Below are positions 11,701-20,183 of a stretch of DNA of 64,000 bases, piece by piece. The stretch is from Branchiostoma floridae (Eukaryota; Chordata; Leptocardii; Amphioxiformes; Branchiostomatidae), in assembly GCF_000003815.2 (NCBI RefSeq), contig NC_049989.1:14954079-15018078 (forward strand), read 5' to 3'. The notes beneath the pieces are model-generated. The model was not told the origin of the DNA. It saw nothing but the letters and a program-made list of their open reading frames with translations, and did not search any database. The number at the start of each line of letters is the position of its first letter. The stretch's first letter is position 1. The position numbers and the translations under genes were made by a program.

Positions 11701-14700
11701 TTTGTCGGCGAATCTACAAACATTCCACATGGCAATATCGATTATTTTCTGTAGATTTGACTTTGGCAGGGTCAGTTGAATTTTGAAAATTTGAGACGAT
11801 CGAGACAATGTTACTTGGTGAGAAAGATTAGCGGGTATTGAAATCATGTGTAACTTATTGCTCGTGGTCAATTGATTTTTTCTCTATAGTGGCCACCTGT
11901 CTATAGTGGCCACATTTCTTCAGTCCCTTGAGTGGCCACTATAGACAGGTTTGACTGTAGTGACCACATTTCTCCAGTCCCTTGAGTGGCCACTATAGAC
12001 AGGTTTGACTGTAGTGACCACATCTCTACAATCCCTTGAGTGGCCACTATAGACAGGTTTGACTGTAGTGACCACATCTCTACAATCCCTTGAGTGGCCA
12101 CTATAGACAGATTTGACTGTACTGACCACATCTCTACAATCCCTTGAGTGGCCACTATAGACAAGTTTGCCTGTAGTGGCCACATTTCTCCGGTCCCTTG
12201 AGTGGCCACTATAGACAGGTTTGACTGCCATTCAAAACAGGGAAAAAATGAAAGGTCTCTTACTGATGTTTGCGTTTCTTGACACCATCTGCAGAATGGT
12301 GACTTCCTTCATGACAGAGTCCCTGTCTTCTGTCCAGCTCTGTTCCGTGACGTCGATAATCTTCACCGCGAATTCCTGTAGGTCCGTTTTCCGCACGCAG
12401 CGCCGAACCACGCTACTCAACCCCCTGCAAGGTTTTAACAACAAAAATATCATTTTGCTAGTTCCATACATAAGAGAACTACATGTATAAACAATACTTG
12501 TCATAACAGTGATACTGGTACATCACTGTGGTCAATATATTTGCTTCACCATGAAGACGTTAGCTGTCATGTGCTGTATGAAATGTGAATATGTATTAAA
12601 AAATGTTGTGTATTTTTCCATTCATCTGTCATATGAGTATTATTACTCATAACTTTTGGAATTTTCCATTAAGCAATGGTCTGTTATTTTCCGTCTAAAT
12701 GATCTAATTGTCACAACATTCCTTATTAAAATATTATTTTCTAAGAAATATTATGGACCGCCAACAGCAGTACATGTAGTTTAATTCTCCAGTTCTACAA
12801 GGATTTAACCTTCCATGGGTTGTATGTGCTAAATTTAAACATTTATAGCAGTTGTAAATTAAAAGTAGTAATGACTAAAATAACTGCTGCAAAATAGCCA
12901 TGCGAGCATATTTATTTCTAGCGCACGTTATTTTCATCACTATTCTAATCTACATCATATTCATATATCATAACCATATTTCAGGGAGAACACTAGGGAC
13001 TTTCACAACATTATCTGCAACAATGACTACGTGTGTTGGCCTGAAATGACCCCCAGTTGTACATAACTTGGCTCCTAATTGCGGACCTTGCTCCCTGCAT
13101 CAAATTTCACAATCATACCAGAACTGATGCTCTTTTTAGAAACATTAAACCAGGACACTATGACCTGAATACTGCAGTCTACATGTTTATAGTCCAGGGG
13201 AAGATTCTTAGAAGAGGCCTAGAAATGTTGCTTTGTAACCAGGGCTCTAGCCAGCGTCCGTTTTTCCGTCAATTGACGGAAATTTGCTGCGTGTGACGGA
13301 AAAATTTTAAAACCAATCCGTCAACTTTGACGGACAAAAATCTGATAAATGCTCCTTGGTGGAAGCTACAGGCTGCTTGAGGACGCTGTCCACGGCTGTA
13401 AAAGCCACACACTGTTTGTTTTGCTATTGTTATGATTATTGACAATGTGTGTCGGTGACCTTTCGCATACGGTAATCAGTTCAGTCTCTCTAACTCCTGG
13501 AATAGTGTTTTCGCGACAATGGGAATTGGCTGACGGAAAAAAATGTCGAGCTGGCTAGAGCCCTGTTTGTAACCCACCCTGTACATAATTAGTTCACTAC
13601 AATAGAATGATAGCGTGATGTCTCCCAATCATTTAACTAAGCTGTGCTGTTTTATGGTCCAGGTGGGACATCATGATTCTAGGGCTCTTTATGCAAATTT
13701 ATGCAAAGTACCACATTATGCCCAAAATTAAAAATAAAGAAGCATCACTTGAGTAATACTTGAATGTGCAAATAACATCAAACTTTGTGAAAGTCACAAT
13801 TGGCAGGGGAGTTTTCTTTTTCTTATCCATTGTTTCCAGTTATTCAGTCTGCTTCGTGTTCAAGTAAAAAAATCTGCTTGTCCTATCTATTAAATAAAGG
13901 ATAAATGTATTCACTGATTTGTAACCATTATGCACAAAATTAAAGTTTGACATTGAAAATATATTGTCCACGTGTAGTTCAGGTTTACTTTATCTTAACT
14001 GTAGTATATCACTAGAGTTTGGGCGAAAGTCTACAAAAATATTTCTTAAAATCCCTATAGCTATTTGATGGGATTCTACGGTGCCCATAGTTTCTTCAGG
14101 AAACAACACAACATTTTTTTCCTATAGCCCTATTTGTAAGCAATGGTTAAGTCTCAAGAATGCCATGAAAAAGCCCCTCATACTATTTTCAGTAACCATT
14201 TAGAAATAGTCTTGTTAACACTGTTACATTGGACAATGTAAGAATTTTGGATGCAACATAAAACATACAGTAATTGTAAACTCAGATATAGGTCAACATG
14301 GTGTTAAAACAACTCCACTGTCCCAACTTATAGGGCACTACCAGATACTGTCCCAACAAGTAGGTCACTGACTGGTCTATTTTGATTTTTATTGCAAACT
14401 CCCAACAACTTCATGTCTTGAGATGTGACCATCTTAAAAATTCTTCAGTAACAAAGTTTGACTGATTGTTACCACGTTTTTGTCCTGTATTTATTATTTA
14501 CATGTATGTTTGATGGGCCCCCTTGGAAATCAACTATGCACTGTTGTAGGGGATACCCATCTGTTTCAAGATGAAACAAGAGTCTGAAAACTCAAACCTG
14601 CTTGAAATATTTTGTTTTGTGATGGTGCGTATGGTGTGTTGTGGGGGTTGATATGGTTTGACGTTTGGCAAAATTATTCCATCATTGTTCTTAAGTTATA

Positions 14701-16842
14701 TATCTACCTATAGTAAACAGTCAGATCCAAAACTACACCTTTCTGATGTCCTCACCATTTCATTTTTATTTCTTATTGTTACACCTGCACCTGGCACCTA
14801 CATTGTATCTCAATGTGTATATAATGGTTCACACCATACAGAGGTGACAGCGATGGTCACAGTTGCTCTTTTTTGCTCCTTGGAAGATTTTGACCAGAAT
14901 GCCCCAGCAGTTCTAGAGCAAGCTGCTAGAGGGCCCAAACATACAACACTTCTTCCTTACACCACAAGCTATGTGCCACCAAAAAATCAAGACCATAGCA
15001 TATCCATGTCAAAAGATACAAAAATCCAAGTTCTGTTGCAGTACCAAGGTCACACACCAGGGGATCCAAAATTGACTTTGACCTTCGTCTTTCAAACACC
15101 TACCCAAATACCAAATATCATTACAATCCATCAACAGGTTCTAAAGTTATGCTGACCACAAATATGTGGAAACACAAACAGACACACACACAGACGCACC
15201 AAAAACTATACCTCCATTTTTCATGGAGGTAAATATCATCACAATCACACGTTCTGTTCTGGAGATATAGCACTGGAAACGACCCTTCCACACACTCCCA
15301 TGCTACTGAAAACACAAAACAGATGTTACAGCTGCTAGCTGTCCCCACGGAGGTTGAGACAGAGGGAATGAGGCCAGATCACTCCATAACAGGAAAAGGG
15401 GTGTAAATAATTTTTTTTTAAACGAACCACAAAACAACAGCAAACTTCTAATCTACTTAATAGCACAATAGGTCACACACTCTATCCCCATAGCAAAGGA
15501 AATCGCAATCCATCCAGAGGCTCTAAAGATATAGGTCCGGAATCACAAAGATCCCTACCAGAAACAGTACATGCTTTTTTCAAGCATGTAATAAATAAAT
15601 AAATAAAACTTCTGGCATGCCTTTCTGACTTAACATAACTGTTAACTGGATGAAAATCTTATACTACTAGGGATAATATTTTATGTAAAGCAACTGTGAA
15701 ATCACAGCAAACTCATGAATAACAAGAAATGAACTACAAACAATGGGGTTAAATTTCAACCAATTTTGCTTGCACAGTAGTGCACACACAAAAACACACT
15801 TAGATGAAAACATGCTTTGATTTTTTTTGTCGAATTCTACTTTCGATAACCCCTCTGCAAGGCCTGGCAGAGGCTACTGTACTGTAAACCACTGGGTGAT
15901 TTTTCCATGTATTTTTCAAGTCTTACTTCTACTTTCTTCCTTCTTTTTAGGCTACCAATTTCAATTCAGTGAAGATGCTGTAGCCTACATATGCCATATA
16001 CTGAAAAGTTTGATCCACTCACACCACAGGGCTAGAAATTCATTTTTTCTGATTAGGTACACTAGTGCACCCTCTTAAAAAATTGGGCGCACCAAAAAAG
16101 GTTTGGGTGCACCACATAGAATAAAGTAGAATGTCAGAAAAACCTAATTTCCATGAACCCAAATTTCAACTTCAAATTCTTAAACAATTACTATGACAGA
16201 CATTTTGTCATCTTTCTAACACTTAGATGTCAAGAATATGGTGTATACTAGTAGAATTTGATGTCTATCACTCTATGCATACGTAAACCTACAGAAATAT
16301 TTGGGTGCACCAGGAAGGACCCCTACTCTTTTTGATAAGTGTGATGGGTTCTTTAACTTGCTCAAGGTGTGGCCTCCATTCCTTATCTTATTATTTGATG
16401 TCCTATCCGACGCACGGCCCTAACAGAAGCTATAGCTAGGTTCTCATTTCCACCTCATTGAACTTTTGAAGTGAGGAAAGTCATGTCAAGAACCTAAATT
16501 CCAAGATAAAAATAATAACAGGGCTCGAAATTCATTTTCTTTGGATTAAGTTCTTTTAATGAGTATTATATTTTTATATATACTATCCATAATCGTTTTA
16601 AAAAATGTAAAATTCCATCACATCATTTGATGACACATGATATCACGTTACCCCGGGTGACACCACCCATGCCACACCCCTCGCCTTCCCCTTCCCCTTC
16701 CCCGGCCCCTTGGTCATCTTCTTGAAAACACTCACCTTCCAAGCACTTCCTTGGGTTCATACTTGGCGTAGAACTCCTTGGCATCCGACTCTTCGGGTAG
16801 ATCGTCGTACATTTCTCGTGTCATGGTTGGATCTTCAAACAT
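2769..16842 (-). CDS. PHKG: Phosphorylase b kinase gamma catalytic subunit (5' eight coding exons; gene runs off the left edge)
   Basis: The product is the Ser/Thr kinase that phosphorylates glycogen phosphorylase within the alpha-beta-gamma-delta phosphorylase kinase complex in the cytosol. Exons on the minus strand are 16736-16842, 12264-12424, 10924-10978, 10448-10513, 10223-10295, 9023-9113, 7379-7469 and 2769-2798. All have GT/AG borders and matching phases, giving 224 residues plus two bases. Counting from the first Met, visible motifs are the Gly loop GRGLSSV (35-41), ATP lysine in FAVK (57), alphaC Glu (76), HRDLK (150-154, Asp152), DFG (170-172), and [10 protein letters not shown] (187-196) preceded by Glu185. 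Glu185 matches the acidic residue that replaces activation-loop phosphorylation in PHKG. The second Met (16822-16824) starts MTRE, like the vertebrate MTRD start, so it may be the true start. The rest of the kinase domain and the calmodulin-binding tail were not found here. Identity is near certain; muscle versus liver paralogue cannot be decided. Confidence 0.92.
2861..2963. repeat. Hairpin-forming inverted repeat
   Basis: The 23-nt arm CATTGCTAAATTTTCTTCCA and following ACA (2861-2883) pairs with TGTTGGAAGAAAGTTTAGCA and following TTG (2941-2963) with about two irregular pairs. The loop is about 57 nt. It lies about 60 bases upstream of the PHKG microexon in the transcript. Confidence 0.55.
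3074..3251. mobile_element. MITE, TACAGTAGAAGC family
   Basis: The TACAGTAGAAGC start is mirrored by GGATTCTACTGTA at the end. It is 178 bp and contains ATTGCAC repeats like the element at 1274-1451. Confidence 0.65.
3375..3492 (-). mobile_element. tRNA-derived SINE remnant
   Basis: On the minus strand it has a B-box-like GGGTTTGAATCCC preceded by a tRNA-like head (TTTTGGTTAGGATTG), followed by the module seen in other copies here (TTGGGAAAAGGCACTTTACG). Confidence 0.5.
4948..5436. mobile_element. TIR element (TACAGTCAAACCTG ends), GGTCG-rich
   Basis: Begins TACAGTCAAACCTGCCCAAG and ends in CAGGTATGACTGTA. The arms contain CGACCACCTGG/CCAGGTGGTCG repeats. A copy in reverse orientation, with an insertion, is at 18294-19228. 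The TA-flanked CAGTC ends fit a pogo/mariner-type non-autonomous element. Confidence 0.65.
5756..5841. mobile_element. Fold-back MITE fragment (CGCGAACTTAAA / CATTTACAGTA)
   Basis: Runs from TACTGTCGCGAACTTAAAAC to GGCATTTACAGTA. It belongs with the elements at 6989-7208, 8317-8501, 10588-10785 and 23991-24150. Confidence 0.5.
6989..7208. mobile_element. Fold-back MITE (TACCGTAAATGC...GCATTTACAGTA)
   Basis: The left end TACCGTAAATGC is mirrored by GCATTTACAGTA. It carries internal GCGGTGGT/ACCGTGAACTTAAAA motifs and no coding sequence. Confidence 0.6.
7379..7469 (-). CDS. PHKG: PHKG coding exon 7 (activation loop, APE)
   Basis: A 91-base exon between GTGTTACAG and GTGAGT. Encodes [18 protein letters not shown], then GYGKEVDM with the Met split after [11 protein letters not shown] is strongly conserved in PHKG. 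Confidence 0.93.
7640..7800. repeat. Fragment of a large dispersed repeat (reverse orientation)
   Basis: Contains GGGGGCCCAA and ACATACCAAATATCAATACA followed by ATCCATC. The complementary form (GATGATATTTGGTATGTAGG) recurs at 32695-33810, 45540-46620 and elsewhere. Confidence 0.5.
8317..8501. mobile_element. Fold-back MITE (TACTGTAAATGC...CGAATTTACAGTA)
   Basis: 185 bp with mirrored ends TACTGTAAATGCATTTAAGT and CGCGAATTTACAGTA, and internal TTCGCGGTGGTTTTAA repeats. It is the best-preserved member of its family in the window. Confidence 0.65.
9023..9113 (-). CDS. PHKG: PHKG coding exon 6 (DFG)
   Basis: A 91-base exon between TTCGCAG and GTATGG. Encodes [19 protein letters not shown] and then [11 protein letters not shown], plus the first base of the activation-loop Glu codon. 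Confidence 0.93.
9114..10222. other. PHKG intron 5
   Basis: 1.1 kb of AT-rich sequence. I see no exon, RNA gene or recognisable repeat in it. Confidence 0.5.
10223..10295 (-). CDS. PHKG: PHKG coding exon 5 (catalytic HRD loop)
   Basis: A 73-base exon between TTCCACAG and GTAACG. Encodes [20 protein letters not shown] and then RDLK, ending in phase 0 directly after the catalytic loop lysine. Confidence 0.93.
10448..10513 (-). CDS. PHKG: PHKG coding exon 4
   Basis: A 66-base exon between CTTTCAG and GTGAGG. Encodes [31 protein letters not shown] is the conserved alphaD segment of this family. Confidence 0.92.
10588..10785. mobile_element. Degenerate fold-back MITE
   Basis: Holds TTAAGTTTGCTGTGATTTCA and TTTTAAGTTCGCGGTGAAGC, as in the CGCGAA/TTTACAGTA family. 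The ends are eroded. Confidence 0.4.
10924..10978 (-). CDS. PHKG: PHKG coding exon 3
   Basis: A 55-base exon between TTCAACAG and GTGAGT. Encodes [19 protein letters not shown], which covers the beta4-beta5 strands and the hinge and aligns with [20 protein letters not shown] of vertebrate PHKG. Confidence 0.9.
11091..11318. mobile_element. hAT-like MITE (CAAGGTTGGACAAGT...ACTTGTCCAACCCTG)
   Basis: 228 bp with mirrored ends CAAGGTTGGACAAGT and ACTTGTCCAACCCTG. ACAAGG flanks it directly on both sides (11085-11090 and 11319-11324), which may be a partly eroded target duplication. CTTGCCC/GGGCAAG repeats lie inside. Confidence 0.6.
11885..12230. repeat. 54-bp tandem array derived from a MITE end
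   Basis: GAGTGGCCACTATAGACAGG recurs at 11930, 11984, 12038, 12092, 12146 and 12200, a strict 54-base period. Each unit contains GACAGGTTTGACTGTA, the terminal sequence of the MITE at 21162-21343. Because 54 is a multiple of three, long ORFs run through it by chance. Confidence 0.85.
12264..12424 (-). CDS. PHKG: PHKG coding exon 2 (glycine loop, ATP lysine, alphaC helix)
   Basis: Follows the acceptor CTTGCAG. Encodes [21 protein letters not shown] and [11 protein letters not shown], and ends one base into a codon before GTAAGA. It carries the nucleotide-binding half of the N-lobe. Confidence 0.92.
13240..13565. mobile_element. hAT-like MITE with intact 8-bp target duplication
   Basis: CAGGGCTCTAGCCAGC at the left is mirrored by GCTGGCTAGAGCCCTG at the right. 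TTTGTAAC is duplicated on both flanks (13232-13239 and 13566-13573). It is 326 bp with internal TGACGGA palindromes and no ORF. An 8-bp duplication plus CAGGG ends is typical of hAT transposons. Confidence 0.85.
14880..15240. repeat. Dispersed repeat copy, reverse orientation
   Basis: Contains the complement of the repeat at 32695-33810: CAAATATCATTACAATCCAT, CACAAACAGACACACACACA and TACCTCCATTTTTCATGGAG. The 165-residue ORF across it is a chance ORF. Confidence 0.65.
16036..16560. repeat. Transposon and SINE debris
   Basis: CAGGGCTAGAAATTCATTTT near 16027 and CAGGGCTCGAAATTCATTTT near 16520 are near-identical ends. GGGTGCACCA repeats lie in between. From about 16315 there is a SINE-tail-like stretch (AGGACCCCTACTCTTTTTGA and CTATAGCTAGGTTCTCATTT). 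Confidence 0.45.
16736..16842 (-). CDS. PHKG: PHKG coding exon 1
   Basis: Encodes [15 protein letters not shown] and continues to YEPKEVLG plus AG of a split Arg. The YEPKE(I/V)LGRG stretch is diagnostic of PHKG. The donor GTGAGT is at 16730-16735. Two in-frame Met codons (16840-16842 and 16822-16824) compete as starts. Confidence 0.88.
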
Positions 16843-17540
16843 GGGACCGGAGTAACAACAACAACAACAGCGACACAGAACGCGTGTATAGTCCAGTAGA
16901 CAACTTTTCTATTAAAGGTTTCACGTTTCCCTTGCTTATTATAAGACGGCCAATCGAAAATTGACCAGTTGCAGGACCTTGACCAGTCCAGTTAACACGC
17001 AGTGGACAGCGACAGCCGCTGTCTTGTCCTGAAACTGCCCAGAACTAAAAAATCTCAGCTTCGACACAGCTAAACGCAAACCTCTGAACGCAAACCTTGT
17101 TTTGGTGATCGGCACACAATTTCAGAGCGCCACAGTCACACCCACAGCGGGAAAATCTCAAAGTCAAGCGACGTTCCAACAAACGTACGATTCTAGAACT
17201 TTCCTTTGTCCAGTGTATAGGAATAGATCAATTGGATGGGCGGACACGAACCAAAACTGACGGAAACATTCTTCAAGCACCTCTCACTGCTTCTCACCGC
17301 CCGCCATTTCTCATGTTCTCAGACAGGCCTAGCTAAGGTCAGAAGGTCATCTGAGGATAGAATCGTGGCATATTTTTCTCTTCAAACGCCAAAATTCTCA
17401 TAATAATTCCTAAATGTAAAATTTTATTATAATTAAGGGCATAAAATGAACGTTTTGGGCCTTTCTCTCAGCTTTGCTCGAAAAAATATTTTGCAAAACC
17501 AAAAGATGTTGCAGGTCAAAGGTGAACAAGATGGCGTCGG
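16843..17540. promoter_or_regulatory. Divergent promoter between PHKG and HPS4
   Basis: The two genes are head to head. CAAGATGGCGTCGG at 17527-17540 is a YY1-type element on the plus strand. GAAATGGCGGGCGG (complement of about 17297-17310) is its counterpart on the minus strand. YY1 elements of this form typically lie just downstream of start sites, so PHKG probably starts near 17.3 kb and HPS4 near 17.5 kb. No TATA box is obvious. The start sites are inferred. Confidence 0.5.
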
Positions 17541-17652
17541 GGCAAAGCAAATTTTGTTTTTTCCAGCTTTTCATCCACTGATTTCAATTATACGAAATGT
17601 AGCTGTACCCAAGCTTACTTTAAAGAACTTTTTAGAGATAAAAGACAATCAG
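17500..17652 (+). other. HPS4: Probable non-coding first exon of HPS4
   Basis: A strong donor (CAATCAG|GTAAGT) ends this exon at 17652, and the coding exon at 20087 begins right after TTTCAG with C-ATG. The exon contains a 16-codon upstream ORF (17531-17581) whose start overlaps the YY1 motif. Its 5' limit is a guess. A longer ORF from 17446 would read out of frame into exon 2 and stop, so the exon is treated as untranslated. Confidence 0.45.
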
Positions 17653-18293
17653 GTAAGTACATGTAACCCTTCAATGTCGCATTGTTGTGTTTTGTTAAGA
17701 TATTTTGGGCACGAACTTCGAACCCTTAGTCACTCCCCCTTTTTTTCAAGGAAAACAAACACTTGTGGGCAACTTGTGGTTCATGTAGCAACCTTGGAAG
17801 ACGGCGCCTTTAATAGCTATAAAGTTGTAGAAAAAAACATACAAATTTTATATAATGTGCTTGGTTATAAGGGAAATTATAAAAAAATGTCGTCAGTGAC
17901 CTAAGGATGTATGGTAGCTAGTTCTGCTACGGAAATGATTTATCATGAAAAAATTATTATATAATAGTTTTTCCATGTTATTCCTATCACTACATCTCCA
18001 CAGACAGCGTATGGTTACCCATGTCCTATGACGTCACTTGATCGTCATTTGTGTGATTTGCACTCCTTTGTTTTGTTTTCTATTGTTTTTGTTTAGTCTC
18101 CAGGGAATAATTATGTCGCCCACATGTTCACTTAGATGATGACGTCAGTCCTAATCTTGTGACCCAAGGGAATGAATAGCAACCTTATTTTTTGGATTTA
18201 ATTTCACAAAACTTCTGGTTTTGCACTAAAACTTTTAGTAAAAGGGGTCTTTTTTTTGTAATCGACTAGGCCATGCTGATATGATTACTATAG

Positions 18294-19228
18294 TACAGTC
18301 AGCGACCACCTGGCCATTTTGACCGCTTTTTCTCGGTCCCGATTTTTTTTCCCATTGACGTAAGCATTAAGCGGCCTTTTTTCAACGACCACCTGGCCAA
18401 CGCAACCGCGACTGGCCCAAATTGGGACCCATAACGACCGCATCATTTTCAAAATTGACGTTTTCATCGATTTTTTATGATAACTAGCGCGATTTTGTGC
18501 CAAAATCGACCAGTTTGCGTCGGATTCTGACTGCCATTACGATGTTATGTTTAGAATAAAGATGGCAGCGGGCAATGGGTGGGTCAATGGGGCAGTCTAC
18601 TGTAATATGGGAGGAAATTTCGTTGTTAAGAAAATCCGAATTTAGTTGTTACAGAGTTGTTTTTTTTTAAATCTATAATTAAAAAATAAATTATCATTAT
18701 AAAGTGAACGAATGCTGAAACGTATATAGCCTCATACGTTTTAAAGAAAGATCTGTGTAGCTCATACCTTTTGTTCAACTGTACTGTTCATTCACCCGTG
18801 GGTAAGTATGCTATCGGGACCTCCCGGGCATCGAATTTGAAAGGTACACCGTAGTTATTTCAGATACAGCGATCAAGAACACAGCGACGCATAAAGGCTT
18901 GTTTGGTAACTGACAGCATCAAAGTTCCCTTACTGTCTAAAACGTTAGTGTACAAATATTGTTAAAACACTGTATCGTATAAAAGCTCGATAAAAGCTTG
19001 GGGTCAAATTTACAATTTACAGTGTGCATGTTGTATTTGACATGATTAAAAACCTCGCTTCTTTGCGTGCGTGCAGTGTACTTGCTATTTGCCATTAAAC
19101 ACAACGGAAACCATTTATACTTTGCATCGGGCATGTTTTGAGTCGATACTCTTCTCAGCAACCACCTGTCCAAATCGACCGCTTTTTTCCGGTCCCCCGG
19201 GTGGTCGTCTTGGGCATGTTTGACTGTA
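18294..19228. mobile_element. TIR element (TACAGTCAAAC family), reverse copy with insertion
   Basis: 18294-18530 and about 19000-19228 are the reverse complement of the two halves of the element at 4948-5436. About 470 unrelated bases lie in between. Outer ends are TACAGTC and GACTGTA. Confidence 0.6.
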
Positions 19229-19421
19229 CCTGTATATGTATGACGTCCTCTGGGCACACCAAATAATTGCAAGCCTGCAAAGAAGAAAAAGTTGGGCCCA
19301 AAAAATAATAATAATATATTATTAATAAGCTCCTTCATTTTTAAGTCTAAGTGATCAGGAAGGTTGAACAAATGTCTGAACACACAAAGCATGGTTACTA
19401 TCAAGGACATCAGACAAGTTG

Positions 19422-19719
19422 CAGGGCTCGAAGTTAACTATGTCCCGATGTCCCGGGGCCACTAAAATTTAGGCCGGGACAACTGAAAAATCTTTTTGGG
19501 ACACCTTTGGGACAATAGGAAAATAATCAACGAATCAACATCAGAATGTCCGATCTCCCCGCCCGCGGTTGTCAGGCGTGCGTACTCTGACTTACAGTTG
19601 TTGTAATACATAATTTCTGAAAATAGGGTTGGGACAGTCCATCCTCACTTCGGGACAGTTGAAATTTATTTTTGGGACAATGCTGGGACAGTAGGGAAAA
19701 AAGTTAATTTTGAGGCCTG
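19422..19719. mobile_element. CAGGGCTCGAAGTTAAC...GAGGCCTG element
   Basis: The imperfect inverted ends (CAGGGCTCGAAGTTAACT and AGTTAATTTTGAGGCCTG) bound about 300 bp with several GGGACA repeats. The ends are hAT-like, but no 8-bp duplication is recognisable. Confidence 0.5.
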
Positions 19720-20087
19720 AGTTGGAAATGCTTCATTCATGTTCTTTCACATCCTCTTTTTGTAGCCTGTTTTACACAATCTCTCACTGGCTGGGGTAAA
19801 TGAGGCAGCCGCTAGGAGCACGATTTTAGTCAGCTACTCTTTTTGGACTTTAGTAATGATAATAATGAATTGACTCTCGGAATAAACTTTGGCATTCTAT
19901 AACATAAGTATCCATTTTCTTATAATCTCTCCCTAGAAATTTATGGCATATAGTTGCCTATTTTGCAGCTTTCTTTGTACAGTTCAAAATATTGTCTCGA
20001 AATTCTTCCGAAGGTAAAGATACTACCATATCACTGTAGAGCGCAGATAGAATATGTTACAAATGAAGTCCTAACTTTTGTTTCAGC

Positions 20088-20183
20088 ATGGAGGAACTTC
20101 CCTTCTTTGTCTACGACCACGAAGCTTTGGTAGAGGAGGGGGATGACCTAATTGATGCCATCATGTTCTACCATCCAAAAGCT
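20088..20183 (+). CDS. HPS4: HPS4 coding exon 1
   Basis: ATG lies one base after the acceptor TTTCAG. Encodes MEELPFFVYDHEALVEEGDD and LIDAIMFYHPKA (32 residues, phase 0), then GTAAGT. It corresponds to human FFLYDGSKVKEEGD..ICYFYP. Confidence 0.92.

Larger units (their letters stand above)
12425..16735. other. PHKG intron 1
   Basis: 4.3 kb without exons. It contains the 8-bp-TSD MITE (13240-13565), a fragment related to 603-927 near 13830-14130, a dispersed-repeat copy in reverse orientation (14880-15240), and transposon or SINE debris (15850-16550). Confidence 0.6.
17653..20086. other. HPS4 5' intron
   Basis: No coding sequence seen. It contains the disrupted TIR element (18294-19228), ends of the 1139/61187 family near 18262 and 19355, and a CAGGGCTCGAA element (19422-19719). 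Confidence 0.5.

Noticed and set aside
11885-12230. CRISPR-like periodic repeats
   Set aside because: Units are contiguous without unique spacers, and the context is a eukaryotic intron.
11901-12231. Two overlapping ORFs of about 102 residues on the minus strand
   Set aside because: Both run through the 54-bp tandem array; 54 is divisible by three, so open frames arise automatically and the peptides are perfect repeats.
14658-15155. 165-residue plus-strand ORF
   Set aside because: Its second half is the reverse complement of a dispersed repeat family; no domain or splice context.
17446-17904. 152-residue ORF over the probable HPS4 first exon
   Set aside because: It reads through a consensus donor at 17652; spliced to 20087 it is out of frame with HPS4 and stops quickly, and it has no homology.
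18937-19410. 157-residue minus-strand ORF
   Set aside because: It crosses a TIR element also present at 4948-5436, where the frame is not conserved.
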